Shown here one piece after another: positions 17,521-26,144 of a stretch of DNA of 64,000 nucleotides. The notes below the pieces were generated by a model, which made no database searches, was not told the DNA's origin, and saw only the letters and a program-made list of their open reading frames with translations. The translations under genes were made by a program, and so were the position numbers. The stretch is from contig NZ_CP113068.1 of assembly GCF_026625885.1 (NCBI RefSeq), positions 3,224,001 through 3,288,000 of the forward strand. Reading direction: 5' to 3'. The DNA comes from Roseateles sp. SL47 (GTDB taxonomy: Bacteria; Pseudomonadota; Gammaproteobacteria; Burkholderiales; Burkholderiaceae_C). Position 1 is the stretch's first letter, and the number at the start of each line of letters is the position of its first letter.

Positions 17521-18957
17521 ATGCACAAACCGCTTGAGGTGAATGAGCGCAAGACTGTGTCGCTGTATGCGGCACAGCCCAAGATCTACCCGCGCGCTGT
17601 CCACGGCTGGTTTGCCGTTTGGCGCTGGGCGCTGGTGTTCGCCACCCAGGCGGTGTTCTACGGGCTTCCCTGGTGGAACTGGAACGACCGCCAGGCCGTT
17701 CTGTTCGACCTGGAAGCCCGGCGATTCTTCATCTTTGACCTGGTCCTGTATCCGCAGGACCTGGTCTACCTCACGGCGCTGCTGCTGATTTCAGCCTACG
17801 CGCTGTTCCTGTTCACGGCGGTGGCCGGTCGCTTGTGGTGCGGTTATGCCTGCCCGCAGACCGTCTACACCGAAATCTTCCTCTGGATCGAGCGCCACAC
17901 CGAAGGGGACCGTGGCGCCCGCATCCGCCTGGACCGCGCGGGGTGGGGCGCCGAGAAGCTGCTGCGCAAGGGTGCCAAGCATGCCGGCTGGCTGGCCGTG
18001 TCACTCTGGACCGGCTTCACCTTCGTCGGTTACTTCACCCCCATCCGCACGCTGGGCGACGTCACCCTGCAAGGCCTGCTCGGCGGCTGGCAGACGTTCT
18101 GGATCCTGTTCTATTCGCTGGCCACCTACGGCAATGCCGGTTTCCTGCGGGAACAGGTCTGCAAGTACATGTGTCCGTATGCGCGCTTCCAGAGCGCCAT
18201 GTTCGACAAGGACACGCTGGTCATCAGCTACGACAACAGTCGCGGCGAGCCGCGGGGCCCACGCTCCAAGAAGCAGGGCGTGGCCGACTTGCAGGCTGCG
18301 GGTGTGGGCAGCTGTGTTGATTGCAAGCAATGCGTGCAGGTGTGCCCCACCGGCATCGACATTCGCAACGGCCTGCAATATGAGTGCATCGGCTGTGCCG
18401 CCTGCATTGACGCCTGCAACGGCGTGATGGACAGCTTTGAATATCCCCGCGGACTGATCCGCTACGCCACCCAGAACGGCATCAACAAGGGCTGGACGGC
18501 GGCGCAGCAATGGCGCCGGGTGTTCCGCCCCCGTGTGCTCATCTACACCACCATCCTGCTGCTGCTGTCGGCCGGCATGGTGTTCAGCCTCGCCACCCGG
18601 TTGCCGTTCCGCGCCGACATCGTGCGGGACCGCGCCGCGCTGGCGCGCCAGGTGGAAGATGGCTACATCGAAAATGTCTACCGGCTGCAGCTGATGAACG
18701 CCAGCGGCGACACGCTGCGTTTGAAGCTGGAAGTGACGGGCCTCCCCACGCTGGCCTTCAGCAGCCCGCCCGCCATACATGCGCTGGCGCCGGCAGAAGC
18801 CCGCTGGGTGACCGTGGCCCTGCGTGTGCCACCGGAAACGGCGGCGCAGCTCAGCGCGGGTGCGCACCCCATGCAATTCCGCATCCTCCAGGTGGCGCCC
18901 GATGGCACACCGGGTCGGGTGCTGGTCGAGAAGTCGACCTTTGTCATTCCCCGTTGA
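17521..18957 (+). CDS. ccoG: CcoG/RdxA membrane ferredoxin-like copper/redox protein
   Basis: 478 aa, FixG/RdxA/CcoG family. It has several N-terminal membrane helices (from about residue 40), the GYACPQTVYTEIF motif, and two 4Fe-4S ferredoxin clusters in CVDCKQCVQVCP and CIGCAACIDAC. A C-terminal periplasmic Ig-like domain follows. CcoG is implicated in reducing copper for cbb3 assembly. ATG 17521 is preferred to the adjoining GTG 17518. It follows ccoP by 12 bases. Confidence 0.95.
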   Translation: MHKPLEVNERKTVSLYAAQPKIYPRAVHGWFAVWRWALVFATQAVFYGLPWWNWNDRQAVLFDLEARRFFIFDLVLYPQDLVYLTALLLISAYALFLFTAVAGRLWCGYACPQTVYTEIFLWIERHTEGDRGARIRLDRAGWGAEKLLRKGAKHAGWLAVSLWTGFTFVGYFTPIRTLGDVTLQGLLGGWQTFWILFYSLATYGNAGFLREQVCKYMCPYARFQSAMFDKDTLVISYDNSRGEPRGPRSKKQGVADLQAAGVGSCVDCKQCVQVCPTGIDIRNGLQYECIGCAACIDACNGVMDSFEYPRGLIRYATQNGINKGWTAAQQWRRVFRPRVLIYTTILLLLSAGMVFSLATRLPFRADIVRDRAALARQVEDGYIENVYRLQLMNASGDTLRLKLEVTGLPTLAFSSPPAIHALAPAEARWVTVALRVPPETAAQLSAGAHPMQFRILQVAPDGTPGRVLVEKSTFVIPR

Positions 18958-18969
18958 AGGAGTCCCACC

Positions 18970-19383
18970 ATGTCCCTGGCCGCCTCTGCACCCTCCGCAG
19001 CTCCTGCCGTGCTCGCATCGTCCCTGGGGGACGCGGGCCGGCAGGCCTCGTCCGGCCCCTGGTGGCGGCATCCGATGATGTGGCTGGTGGTGGGCGGGCC
19101 CACTCTGGTGGTGGCAGCCAGTGTCATCACCCTGACCCTGGCCATCCGCCATGCGGACCCGGTGGTCAACCATAGCGACCAGGGCGGTTCAGCCCATGTG
19201 TCCGCCGAGGACGCGGGGACTGACGAACATGCGCGCACGGTGCGTACCTTGGGCACCGTCAGCGCCACCAGCACCAGCACCAGCACCACCACCACCACCA
19301 CCACGACGCAGGCGCCGGACCCCGCCCTGCAACCGGCCATGAAGGCCCGCAACCATGCGGCCACCGGCGGCCAGGAGCACTGA
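18970..19383 (+). CDS. FixH-like (CcoH-like) membrane protein with repeat-rich tail
   Basis: 137 aa. The segment WWRHPMMWLVVGGPTLVVAASVITLTLAIRHADPVV (in pieces) matches the single membrane anchor and following motif of FixH-type proteins found next to ccoG in betaproteobacteria. The rest departs from FixH: instead of a periplasmic beta-domain there is a short acidic linker and a Ser/Thr run coded by AGC/ACC triplets (19261-19308). It is either a strongly diverged or truncated FixH, or a separate anchor protein. GAAGGAG precedes the ATG. Confidence 0.65.
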   Translation: MSLAASAPSAAPAVLASSLGDAGRQASSGPWWRHPMMWLVVGGPTLVVAASVITLTLAIRHADPVVNHSDQGGSAHVSAEDAGTDEHARTVRTLGTVSATSTSTSTTTTTTTTQAPDPALQPAMKARNHAATGGQEH

Positions 19384-19384
19384 C

Positions 19385-20905
19385 ATGACCCAGCGCCTCG
19401 CCACCCCAGACACCCCAGACACCCACGCCTGCAGCAACACTTGCGCGAACCGCTGCCACTGCAGCAAGGCGCAGGCCCCGGCCGAGGGGGCGTCTCCTCC
19501 ACGCACCCGCAGCCTGGTGGACGCCGAACTGCTGCGCCGTTTTGACGTCTCCGGCCCGCGCTATACCTCGTATCCGACAGCGGACCGGTTCTCCGATCAA
19601 TACACGGCGGACGGTCTGGTCCAGGCGTTCCGCGAGCGTGCCGTCTCCGAGCGTCGGGACGAGCCGGTGTCGCTGTATGTTCACATCCCGTTCTGTGAAT
19701 CGGTCTGCTACTACTGCGCCTGCAACAAGGTCATCACCAAGCACCATGACCGGGGTGCCCCGTATCTGGACAAGCTGCAGGCCGAGCTTCGGCTGATTGC
19801 CCAACACCTGCCCGCTGGCACCCCGGCGAGCCAACTGCACCTGGGCGGTGGTTCTCCCACCTTCCTGTCCGACGCCGAAATCGTGCGCCTGATGGACCTG
19901 CTGCGCCAGCAGTTCTGCCTGACCGACGATGCGGAAATCTCCATCGAAGTCGATCCCCGCACCGTGGACGCCACGCGGCTGGCGGCCCTGCGCGAGATGG
20001 GCTTCAACCGGTTGAGTCTGGGCATCCAGGACTTCGACGCGGATGTGCAGCGCGCCGTGCACCGCGAGCAGTCGTATGACAGCGTGGCTGCGCTGATGAG
20101 CACCGCACGGGCGCTGGGTTTCCAGTCCATCAATGCAGACCTGATCTACGGCCTGCCCAAGCAGACTGCGGCCTCCTTCGCCCGCACGATTGCGCAGGTT
20201 TCGACCCTGCGGCCGGACCGCATTGCCTTGTATGGCTACGCCCACCTGCCGGAGCGCTTCAAGCCGCAACGTCGCATCGATAGCGACGCCCTGCCAACGG
20301 CCGGGGACAAGCTGCAGATGCTGTCGCACGCGCTGAGCGGCTTGCTGGGCGAGGGCTACACCTACATCGGCATGGACCACTTCGCATTGCCGGAAGATTC
20401 GCTTGCGGTGGCCAAGCGGGAAGGGCGCTTGCAGCGCAATTTCCAGGGCTACAGCACCCAGCCGGACCGCGACCTGATTGCGCTGGGCGTGTCGGCCATT
20501 TCTCGGATCGGCGCGCACTATTCGCAAAACGCCAAGGAACTGGACCTGTATGAAGAAGCCTTGTCCTCCGGCCGTCTGCCGGTGGAGCGTGGCCTGACGC
20601 TGGATGCCAACGACCTTCGCCGCCGCGACATCATCATGACGCTGATGTGCCAAGGCCGGTTCGACATGGCGGCCTTTGAGCGTCAGCACGGCTTGCCGTT
20701 TGCGCAGGAGTTCCAGCCCGAGCTGGAGCGACTGGCCCAACTTCAGCACGACGGCTTGGTGACCGTGTCGGACACCCTGATCGAGGTCACCCCGCTGGGC
20801 TGGTACTTTGTCCGCGCGGTCGCCATGGTGTTTGATCAATACCTGCGCCGTCCGCGTGCAGCCCAGGCTGAAGCGGTGCCTGTGCGCTTCTCGCGCATCC
20901 TCTGA
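19385..20905 (+). CDS. hemN: Oxygen-independent coproporphyrinogen III oxidase
   Basis: Radical-SAM enzyme that converts coproporphyrinogen III to protoporphyrinogen IX without oxygen, supplying heme for the cbb3 oxidase under low oxygen. The cluster motif is intact (FCESVCYYCACNK), followed by the SAM-binding GGGSPTF and a full-length HemN C-terminal domain. ATG 19385 with AGGAG is the natural start, giving 506 aa. Unusually, residues 16-26 form a Cys-rich extension (CSNTCANRCHC) ahead of the conserved RYTSYPTAD motif. Confidence 0.95.
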   Translation: MTQRLATPDTPDTHACSNTCANRCHCSKAQAPAEGASPPRTRSLVDAELLRRFDVSGPRYTSYPTADRFSDQYTADGLVQAFRERAVSERRDEPVSLYVHIPFCESVCYYCACNKVITKHHDRGAPYLDKLQAELRLIAQHLPAGTPASQLHLGGGSPTFLSDAEIVRLMDLLRQQFCLTDDAEISIEVDPRTVDATRLAALREMGFNRLSLGIQDFDADVQRAVHREQSYDSVAALMSTARALGFQSINADLIYGLPKQTAASFARTIAQVSTLRPDRIALYGYAHLPERFKPQRRIDSDALPTAGDKLQMLSHALSGLLGEGYTYIGMDHFALPEDSLAVAKREGRLQRNFQGYSTQPDRDLIALGVSAISRIGAHYSQNAKELDLYEEALSSGRLPVERGLTLDANDLRRRDIIMTLMCQGRFDMAAFERQHGLPFAQEFQPELERLAQLQHDGLVTVSDTLIEVTPLGWYFVRAVAMVFDQYLRRPRAAQAEAVPVRFSRIL

Positions 20906-20919
20906 GCCAAGTCGCCGCC

Positions 20920-22005
20920 ATGCTGGACCTCGCGCTGATGGGCTCGGCCTTCCTGATGGGGGTGGCGGGCAGTGTGCATTGCGTGGCGATGTGTGCTGCC
21001 CCCTGTGCGGCGGTCACGGGCGGGCGGGGGGCTCCGGCGGTGGCCTTCCAGACCGGGCGGCTGCTCAGTTACGCGCTGGCGGGGGCGGTAGCGGCCTCCA
21101 GCATCGGGTTGCTGTGGCAGTGGGAACAGGTGGCGGCCTGGCTCCGGCCGCTGTGGCTGGCACTGCATCTGGCGGTGCTGGCGCTGGGGCTGTGGCTGGT
21201 CTGGCGCGGGGAGCAACCCCTGTGGATGCAGCGGCGTTGGGGCGGTTGGACATCTTCGGCCGCAGCGCAGCGCTGCGCTCCAGTGGTGGCGACCCCACGG
21301 TCGAACGGCGGGGCGGGCAATGGGGCGAAAAATGGGGCGGGCAAAGGGGCGAGCAAGGGGATGATCCCAGGGGCCGCCGAGGTTTCCCGATCGGGGGCCG
21401 ATAGAGCCGGGGGGCGTTGGGTCGTCCCCATCCTCCCTGTGCTGGCGACAGCGGGGCCTGTGGGCACCGCTGCGGGCGTCTCTCTGGCTTCTCCGATGTC
21501 CACCGCGTCCTTGTCGACCTCGGCATGCACGGCATCAACGGCATCCACGGTGTCAACGGCTTGTACGGCAGCAACGGCATCATCGGTGGGGCCGCCAGCC
21601 CAGCGGTCCGCGGGCGCCTGGCGGCCTGCCTTGGCTGGCCTGGCCTGGGTGGCATGGCCATGCGGTTTGTTGCAATCAGCCTTCCTGGTGGCGGCTTTGG
21701 CCACCAGCCCGGTGACAGGGGGGCTGGTCATGGCGGCCTTCGCCTTGGGGTCTTCTCCCGGCTTGTGGGCGGGCCCGTGGCTGCTGCGCCGGCTGACTGT
21801 ATGGCGTACGGCGCAGAAGACCCGCCCCCCATCTGGCGACCTTTCCAAGGACTCCGGCGCTTCCGACATGTCCGGCGATTCCGGCGATTCCGGCGCGGCC
21901 GGTCTGCGCTGGGCCACACGGCTGTCGGGGCTTTTCCTTACGGCGGCGGCGCTGTGGGCCCTGGGGCATGGGCTGTGGATGCAGATCCGCGCGTATTGCG
22001 GTTAG
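20920..22005 (+). CDS. TauE/SafE (UreH-like) membrane protein with low-complexity insert
   Basis: 361 aa. The N-terminal helices carry GSVHCVAMCAAPCAAV, the GxHCxxMC motif of the sulfite-exporter/UreH-like transmembrane family often found beside cbb3 genes. There are about six hydrophobic segments. Between the third and fourth (bases 21,290-21,600) is a Gly/Ala/Lys then Ala/Ser/Thr/Cys low-complexity insertion with no family counterpart. Its position suggests a role in metal or cytochrome maturation; the substrate is unknown. Confidence 0.7.
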   Translation: MLDLALMGSAFLMGVAGSVHCVAMCAAPCAAVTGGRGAPAVAFQTGRLLSYALAGAVAASSIGLLWQWEQVAAWLRPLWLALHLAVLALGLWLVWRGEQPLWMQRRWGGWTSSAAAQRCAPVVATPRSNGGAGNGAKNGAGKGASKGMIPGAAEVSRSGADRAGGRWVVPILPVLATAGPVGTAAGVSLASPMSTASLSTSACTASTASTVSTACTAATASSVGPPAQRSAGAWRPALAGLAWVAWPCGLLQSAFLVAALATSPVTGGLVMAAFALGSSPGLWAGPWLLRRLTVWRTAQKTRPPSGDLSKDSGASDMSGDSGDSGAAGLRWATRLSGLFLTAAALWALGHGLWMQIRAYCG

Positions 22006-22102
22006 GGCCATCCGAGACATCCGGCAGCAGTGGCGGCTGCTGTCATAGAATCGGCGCTTCCGGTTAATCACCCACCACCACGCGATTCGCGGAGACGACT
22101 CC

Positions 22103-23356
22103 ATGTACCAGCACATCAAGGTGCCCGAGGGCGGGCAGAAGATTACGGTCAACGCCGACTTCTCGCTCAACGTTCCCAACAACCCCATCATCCCGTTCAT
22201 CGAGGGTGACGGCACTGGTTTTGACATCACCCCGGTGATGATCAAGGTGGTGGACGCTGCTGTGGCCAAGGCCTACGGCGGCGCCAAGAAGATCCACTGG
22301 ATGGAAATCTACGCCGGTGAGAAGTCGACCAAGGTCTACGGCCCGGACGTCTGGCTGCCGGAAGAGACCCTGAAGGTCCTGAAGGACTACGTCGTGTCCA
22401 TCAAGGGCCCGCTGACCACCCCGGTGGGTGGCGGCATCCGCTCGCTGAACGTGGCGCTGCGCCAGGAGCTGGACCTGTACGTCTGCCTGCGCCCGGTGCG
22501 TTGGTTCAATGGCGTGCCTTCTCCGGTCAAGGAACCCGAGAAGACCGACATGGTCATCTTCCGTGAGAACTCGGAAGACATCTACGCCGGCATCGAATTT
22601 GAAGCCGAGTCGGACAAGGCCAAGAAGCTGATCAAGTTCCTGCAGGAAGAGTTCGGCGTCAAGAAGATCCGCTTCCCGGAAACGTCGGGCATTGGCGTGA
22701 AGCCGGTGTCGCGCGAAGGCACGGAGCGCCTGGTGCGCAAGGCCATTCAATACGCCATCGACAATGACAAGCCCAGCGTGACCATCGTTCACAAGGGCAA
22801 CATCATGAAGTTCACCGAAGGTGGCTTCCGTGACTGGGCCTATGCGCTGGCACAAAAGGAATTCGGTGCTGAGCTGATCGACGGCGGCCCGTGGTGCAAG
22901 TTCAAGAACCCGAAGACCGGCAAGGACATCGTGGTGAAGGACAGCATCGCTGACGCGTTCCTGCAGCAGATCCTGCTGCGCCCGGCCGAGTACTCGGTGG
23001 TGGCCACGCTGAACCTGAACGGCGACTACATCTCCGACGCGCTGGCAGCCCAAGTGGGCGGCATCGGCATCGCCCCGGGCGCGAACCTGAGCGACTCCGT
23101 CGCCATGTTCGAAGCCACCCACGGCACGGCTCCGAAGTACGCTGGCAAGGACTACGTGAACCCCGGTTCCGAAATCCTGTCGGCTGAAATGATGCTGCGC
23201 CACATGGGCTGGACGGAAGCGGCAGACCTGATCATCTCGTCGATCGAGAAGGCCATCCTGTCGAAGAAGGTCACCTATGACTTCGCCCGCCTGCTGGACG
23301 GCGCCACGCAAGTGTCGTGCTCTGGCTTTGGGCAGGTGATGATCGAGAATATGTGA
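22103..23356 (+). CDS. icd: NADP-dependent isocitrate dehydrogenase
   Basis: 417 aa. Icd oxidises isocitrate to 2-oxoglutarate in the TCA cycle. It has the substrate-binding loop [19 protein letters not shown] (in pieces), [16 protein letters not shown], the phosphorylatable-Ser region and [16 protein letters not shown]. The last seven codons (ending MIENM) belong to the attachment site of the prophage that follows, so the present stop codon (TGA) was brought in by the phage, and the coding sequence remains intact. Confidence 0.97.
   Translation: MYQHIKVPEGGQKITVNADFSLNVPNNPIIPFIEGDGTGFDITPVMIKVVDAAVAKAYGGAKKIHWMEIYAGEKSTKVYGPDVWLPEETLKVLKDYVVSIKGPLTTPVGGGIRSLNVALRQELDLYVCLRPVRWFNGVPSPVKEPEKTDMVIFRENSEDIYAGIEFEAESDKAKKLIKFLQEEFGVKKIRFPETSGIGVKPVSREGTERLVRKAIQYAIDNDKPSVTIVHKGNIMKFTEGGFRDWAYALAQKEFGAELIDGGPWCKFKNPKTGKDIVVKDSIADAFLQQILLRPAEYSVVATLNLNGDYISDALAAQVGGIGIAPGANLSDSVAMFEATHGTAPKYAGKDYVNPGSEILSAEMMLRHMGWTEAADLIISSIEKAILSKKVTYDFARLLDGATQVSCSGFGQVMIENM
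23334..23354 (+). other. attL core, 21-bp direct repeat in icd
   Basis: Identical to 55291-55311. It begins AGGTGATGATCGAG and covers the icd codons Val-Met-Ile-Glu-Asn-Met and the first base of the stop. Confidence 0.93.
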
Positions 23357-23392
23357 GCACCTGCCCGGTGGTGAACCGGGTTGGCTCTGAAA

Positions 23393-23425
23393 CCCCAGTG
23401 CATTGATTTGCCTGGGGTTTTTTCA
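23393..23425 (+). terminator. Terminator after icd (phage-borne copy)
   Basis: AACCCCAG ... CTGGGGTT stem followed by T. A closely similar terminator lies at the same distance after attR (55,342-55,390), so the phage carries a copy of the icd downstream region. Confidence 0.85.
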
Positions 23426-23467
23426 TGTCTGTCGGTGACTGATTGTGAAGGGTCATGCCCCTAAAAT

Positions 23468-23507
23468 GGGGCCATGATCGGGGCCACTAAAAAGCGCCAT
23501 GGCCCCA
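23468..23507. promoter_or_regulatory. Integrase arm-type sites, left end
   Basis: GGGGCCAT at 23468 and GGGGCCAC at 23480 (12-bp spacing), plus an inverted copy ATGGCCCCA at 23499-23507. The right end carries the same pair with the same spacing (55216 and 55228). This is the layout expected of arm sites bound by the N-terminal domain of a tyrosine integrase. Confidence 0.65.
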
Positions 23508-23519
23508 TTGGGGAGGAAC

Positions 23520-24749
23520 ATGGCCCAATTGCGGCACGTCAACTACACACTGAAGCCAACTTCTATCGAGGCCGCGAAGCCCAAGGAAAAGGCCTACAGC
23601 CTCACTGATGGTGGCGGCTTGATCCTAGAAGTGCTGCCCGGCGGCTCAAAGGTGTGGAGGTTCAAATACCACCACCTCGGCAAGCGGGAGAAGGTGACCA
23701 TTGGGCCTTACCCCTCGTGGAGCATCAAAGACGCCAGGAACGAGCACGAGAGGTTGCGGGAGCAGCTGCACAAGGGAGAAAGTCCGGCGAAGGCCAAGCA
23801 GTCCCAGAAGGCGGAAAGGCTCGCAGCGGAAGCGCGGGCGGTGACCTTCAAAGCATTTGCGCAGGAGTGGGCAGAAGAGAAGTTGATGCACCTGAGCGAG
23901 GCCTATCGAGCCAAGACAATTGGTTGGCTAGATTCGGACATCTACCCTGCGATTGGTCGGCTGCCCCTTGGGGAGGTGACAGCGCACCACATCCTTGACC
24001 TGATCGAAGGTCGAAAGGCAACGCCTGTCACCGCAGACCGCCTTCGCGCCGTCGTTCAGCAGATCTTCGCGTTTGCTGTGATCAAACGCCGTGTCACGAG
24101 CAACCCTGCAGTCGGACTGGTTGGTGCGGTGAAGGTCCCTCCGGTGAGACACCACACGCACCTCACCGAACTACAGCTCGGCGCCTTCTGGCGAACTGTC
24201 GATCTGCAGGGTGCCCACGCCTCGACCGTTTTGGCCACAAAGTTGCTCGCGTTGACGATGGTGCGCAAGATGGAGTTGCTCCGGGCGAAAAAGACCGAAT
24301 TCGACTTGGAGGCAGCAATCTGGGATGTGCCTGCTGAGCGGATGGAGATGCGCCGGCCGCATCGCGTCTATCTCTCCCGCCAGGCGGTTGAATTGCTCCA
24401 GCAACTCTTTCACTTCACCCAAGGCAGTCCCTACCTGGTGCCGTCCATCCATCGAAACACCACACATATGGCAGAAGCGACGCTCAATCACTTCTTCAAG
24501 CGAATGGATATCGGTGTCGAAGACTTCAGCCCTCACGGCCTGCGAGGAACCGCGGCAACGATGTTGCGGGAGGCCGGGTTTGGCAAGGACGTTGTCGAAC
24601 TTTTGTTGGCCCATGCCGAGCGCGACAAAACGGTCGCTGCCTACAGCCATCATGAGTTGCCCGAAGAACGTCGCCGTGCACTTCAGTGGCTGGCGGATCG
24701 CATCGAGCTGCTGGCCTACGGCGCGAAGGTCGTTCCCATCGCGGCGTAG
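23520..24749 (+). CDS. int: Prophage tyrosine integrase (P4-type)
   Basis: 409 aa from ATG 23520, which has GGGGAGGA just upstream; the earlier ATG 23499 overlaps the arm-site cluster. It has an N-terminal DUF4102-type arm-binding domain (LTDGGGLILEVLPGGSKVWRFKY, in pieces), a core-binding domain and a C-terminal catalytic domain. Catalytic residues are visible: Arg in ALTMVRKMELLRAK, HGLR, His in LLLAHAERDK and the Tyr nucleophile in VAAYSHHEL. It catalyses integration at the icd attachment site beside it and appears complete. Confidence 0.95.
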   Translation: MAQLRHVNYTLKPTSIEAAKPKEKAYSLTDGGGLILEVLPGGSKVWRFKYHHLGKREKVTIGPYPSWSIKDARNEHERLREQLHKGESPAKAKQSQKAERLAAEARAVTFKAFAQEWAEEKLMHLSEAYRAKTIGWLDSDIYPAIGRLPLGEVTAHHILDLIEGRKATPVTADRLRAVVQQIFAFAVIKRRVTSNPAVGLVGAVKVPPVRHHTHLTELQLGAFWRTVDLQGAHASTVLATKLLALTMVRKMELLRAKKTEFDLEAAIWDVPAERMEMRRPHRVYLSRQAVELLQQLFHFTQGSPYLVPSIHRNTTHMAEATLNHFFKRMDIGVEDFSPHGLRGTAATMLREAGFGKDVVELLLAHAERDKTVAAYSHHELPEERRRALQWLADRIELLAYGAKVVPIAA

Positions 24750-24771
24750 GGTGACGGGGATCCTCCAGCGA

Positions 24772-25011
24772 TCAGGCAGCCCCTGTCATATCGTTGTCTG
24801 CGCTGCCGATCTTTAGTACGACCTCGATTGGCCATACCCGAGTCTTTCGACCGAGGAGTTGGCCAGGGGGCACCTTGCCCTGTTCCACCCATTTCAGCCA
24901 GGTACGAGGCACGATTGGAAGAAGTCCGGGTCGGCCGGCTTTGCGGTCCCCACAGATGTCCTTGACGCGCAACAGAGCTCCGGCGGGGTATTTGATGAGA
25001 GATTGCGACAT
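24772..25011 (-). CDS. AlpA/excisionase-like small DNA-binding protein
   Basis: 79 aa, converging on the integrase gene. PRTWLKWVEQGKVPPGQLLGRKTRVWP resembles the winged-helix excisionase/AlpA domain: an HTH followed by a wing with RxxxWP. Such proteins act as recombination directionality factors or activators of integrase. The start ATG 25011 follows the next upstream gene closely. Family assignment is by pattern only. Confidence 0.65.
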   Translation of the reverse strand: MSQSLIKYPAGALLRVKDICGDRKAGRPGLLPIVPRTWLKWVEQGKVPPGQLLGRKTRVWPIEVVLKIGSADNDMTGAA

Positions 25012-25021
25012 TAGTGGTCTA

Positions 25022-25249
25022 TCAAAGGTTGGCTGATTTCAGAATGCGGCTGGTCTTGGCGGGGTCGCTCGCTTGCCCGAGCCCTGGGATGCACCCGGAG
25101 GCAAGGCAGCGCACGTAAGGGTCATCAGAAGCACGCATAGCAGCGATGCGCTCGCTGGATTTTCGAGATGCAGCGGAAGCCTGGCGCCCTTTGGGACTGG
25201 TCGCCTCCAAGGCGATCTGGCCGACGTAGTTGCGGTCGAACGGGCTCAA
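25022..25249 (-). CDS. Small phage protein of unknown function
   Basis: 75 aa, basic, starting at TTG 25249, which overlaps the stop of the upstream gene (TTGA). It is Ser/Ala/Arg-rich with no recognisable domain. Tight packing in a minus-strand run of early genes supports a real gene, but the weak start and composition leave some doubt. Confidence 0.5.
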   Translation of the reverse strand: MSPFDRNYVGQIALEATSPKGRQASAASRKSSERIAAMRASDDPYVRCLASGCIPGLGQASDPAKTSRILKSANL

Positions 25250-25566
25250 TTGGCCACCCCTTGATATAGCTCCACGCCGGCGACGTCGTCCAACCGCACG
25301 GCCCCGGCTCGCACTCTTGCTGCGAGGTAGTCCGCGCCAGCCTGCGCACGGAGCCCTGCCAACGGGAACCTCATCAGCAACTCGCTAGCCTCCTGCACTG
25401 CCGCCCAAATGGGCTCAGCAAGCACAGCTCGCCAGCGGCAGTCGTTGACCGCAAGCTGCACGAGGTTGCGCAGGACTGTGTGCTGGTGGCGTGCAGTCTC
25501 GCTGCCCTCCAGTTCCTGCAGCGCGATCTCGGCGCCCATGCCGACGATCCATGCGAGGTGTGACAA
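25246..25566 (-). CDS. Phage early protein of unknown function, helical
   Basis: 106 aa from TTG 25566, or slightly longer from a non-standard start. It is mostly helical, with a hydrophobic N-terminal segment (HLAWIVGMGAEIALQELEG) and a central helix (NLVQLAVNDCRWRAVLAEPIW). I do not recognise the family. It lies directly downstream of the HTH gene that carries the phased GGTTGC array. Confidence 0.5.
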   Translation of the reverse strand: MSHLAWIVGMGAEIALQELEGSETARHQHTVLRNLVQLAVNDCRWRAVLAEPIWAAVQEASELLMRFPLAGLRAQAGADYLAARVRAGAVRLDDVAGVELYQGVAN

Positions 25567-25588
25567 CAGGCCCTTGGCCTGTTCGCCT

Positions 25589-25930
25589 TCATTCGTCAGG
25601 AACAGCTCGATGCCGACGCTGCGGACATGGGGGCGCGGCGCCGTGGTTCTTCGTTGTCTTGCATGGTTGCCGTGGGGTTGCCTCTCCTTGCTTTTGGGTT
25701 GCCGACTGGTTGCCGACGGGTTGCCGGGCAGTTGCCGGATGGTTTGCGAGTGCCTTGGTGATGGCCTGTCGAGAAACGGTGACGCCCTGGCTGGCCAGCC
25801 ATGTCCGCATCTCCTGATGCGTGTAGCCGGCCTGGTCGAGTTGCTGCAGAGCGTCGAGGTAGGTGCTCAGAAGCCCCCGCCGCGCAGGGGGATGGGCCTG
25901 CATCCACTGGTCAAGCTCCGGAGCGCTCAT
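25589..25930 (-). CDS. Small HTH-like phage protein carrying a phased DNA repeat array
   Basis: 113 aa. The N-terminal half contains a likely helix-turn-helix (GYTHQEMRTWLASQG then VSRQAITKALANH), the type used by small plasmid and phage regulators. The C-terminal half is a Gln/Pro/Asn-rich tail (NHPATARQPVGNQSATQK) encoded by DNA that is itself an 11-bp-phased GGTTGC repeat array (25665-25747). Its ATG overlaps the stop of the upstream gene by four bases. DNA binding, possibly to this array and its counterpart at 50,798-50,878, is inference. Confidence 0.6.
   Translation of the reverse strand: MSAPELDQWMQAHPPARRGLLSTYLDALQQLDQAGYTHQEMRTWLASQGVTVSRQAITKALANHPATARQPVGNQSATQKQGEATPRQPCKTTKNHGAAPPCPQRRHRAVPDE
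25665..25747. repeat. GGTTGC repeats phased at 11 bp (left array)
   Basis: GGTTGC begins at 25665, 25676, 25697, 25708 and 25719. Degenerate copies at 25686 (CCTTGC), 25730 (AGTTGC) and 25741 (GGTTTGC) fill the series. Every step is 10-11 bp or twice that, so all units face the same side of the helix. The period is not a multiple of three, so it is not a by-product of a protein repeat. Confidence 0.8.
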
Positions 25931-26133
25931 GTGAGGCCCTCCTGCTTCCTGCTGGCTGTGACGGGTGGGTGGCGGACCAACTCGGCGAGGGCTAACCCCA
26001 GCGAGGCGCCGAATGCGGCGTTGACCTGGTCAAACTGATTGACCCGCAGCCGTTGACGTTCCAGGTCGAAGGTCTGCCGAACATCGGTGGCGTGCCACGG
26101 CGTGTAGGGCTTGTTGAGAATGGGCATGGCCAT
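25927..26133 (-). CDS. Small phage protein of unknown function
   Basis: 68 aa, ATG 26133, ATGA overlap with the HTH gene downstream. It begins with a short Pro-rich stretch (PILNKPYTPWH) followed by a helical region. No domain recognised. It sits directly after the primase fragment in the early operon. Confidence 0.55.
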   Translation of the reverse strand: MAMPILNKPYTPWHATDVRQTFDLERQRLRVNQFDQVNAAFGASLGLALAELVRHPPVTASRKQEGLT

Positions 26134-26144
26134 GCTCGGGCTCC

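Noticed and set aside
23357..23519. tRNA-associated attachment site
   Set aside because: No tRNA-like sequence at either end; the target is the 3' end of icd, shown by the repeated icd codons.
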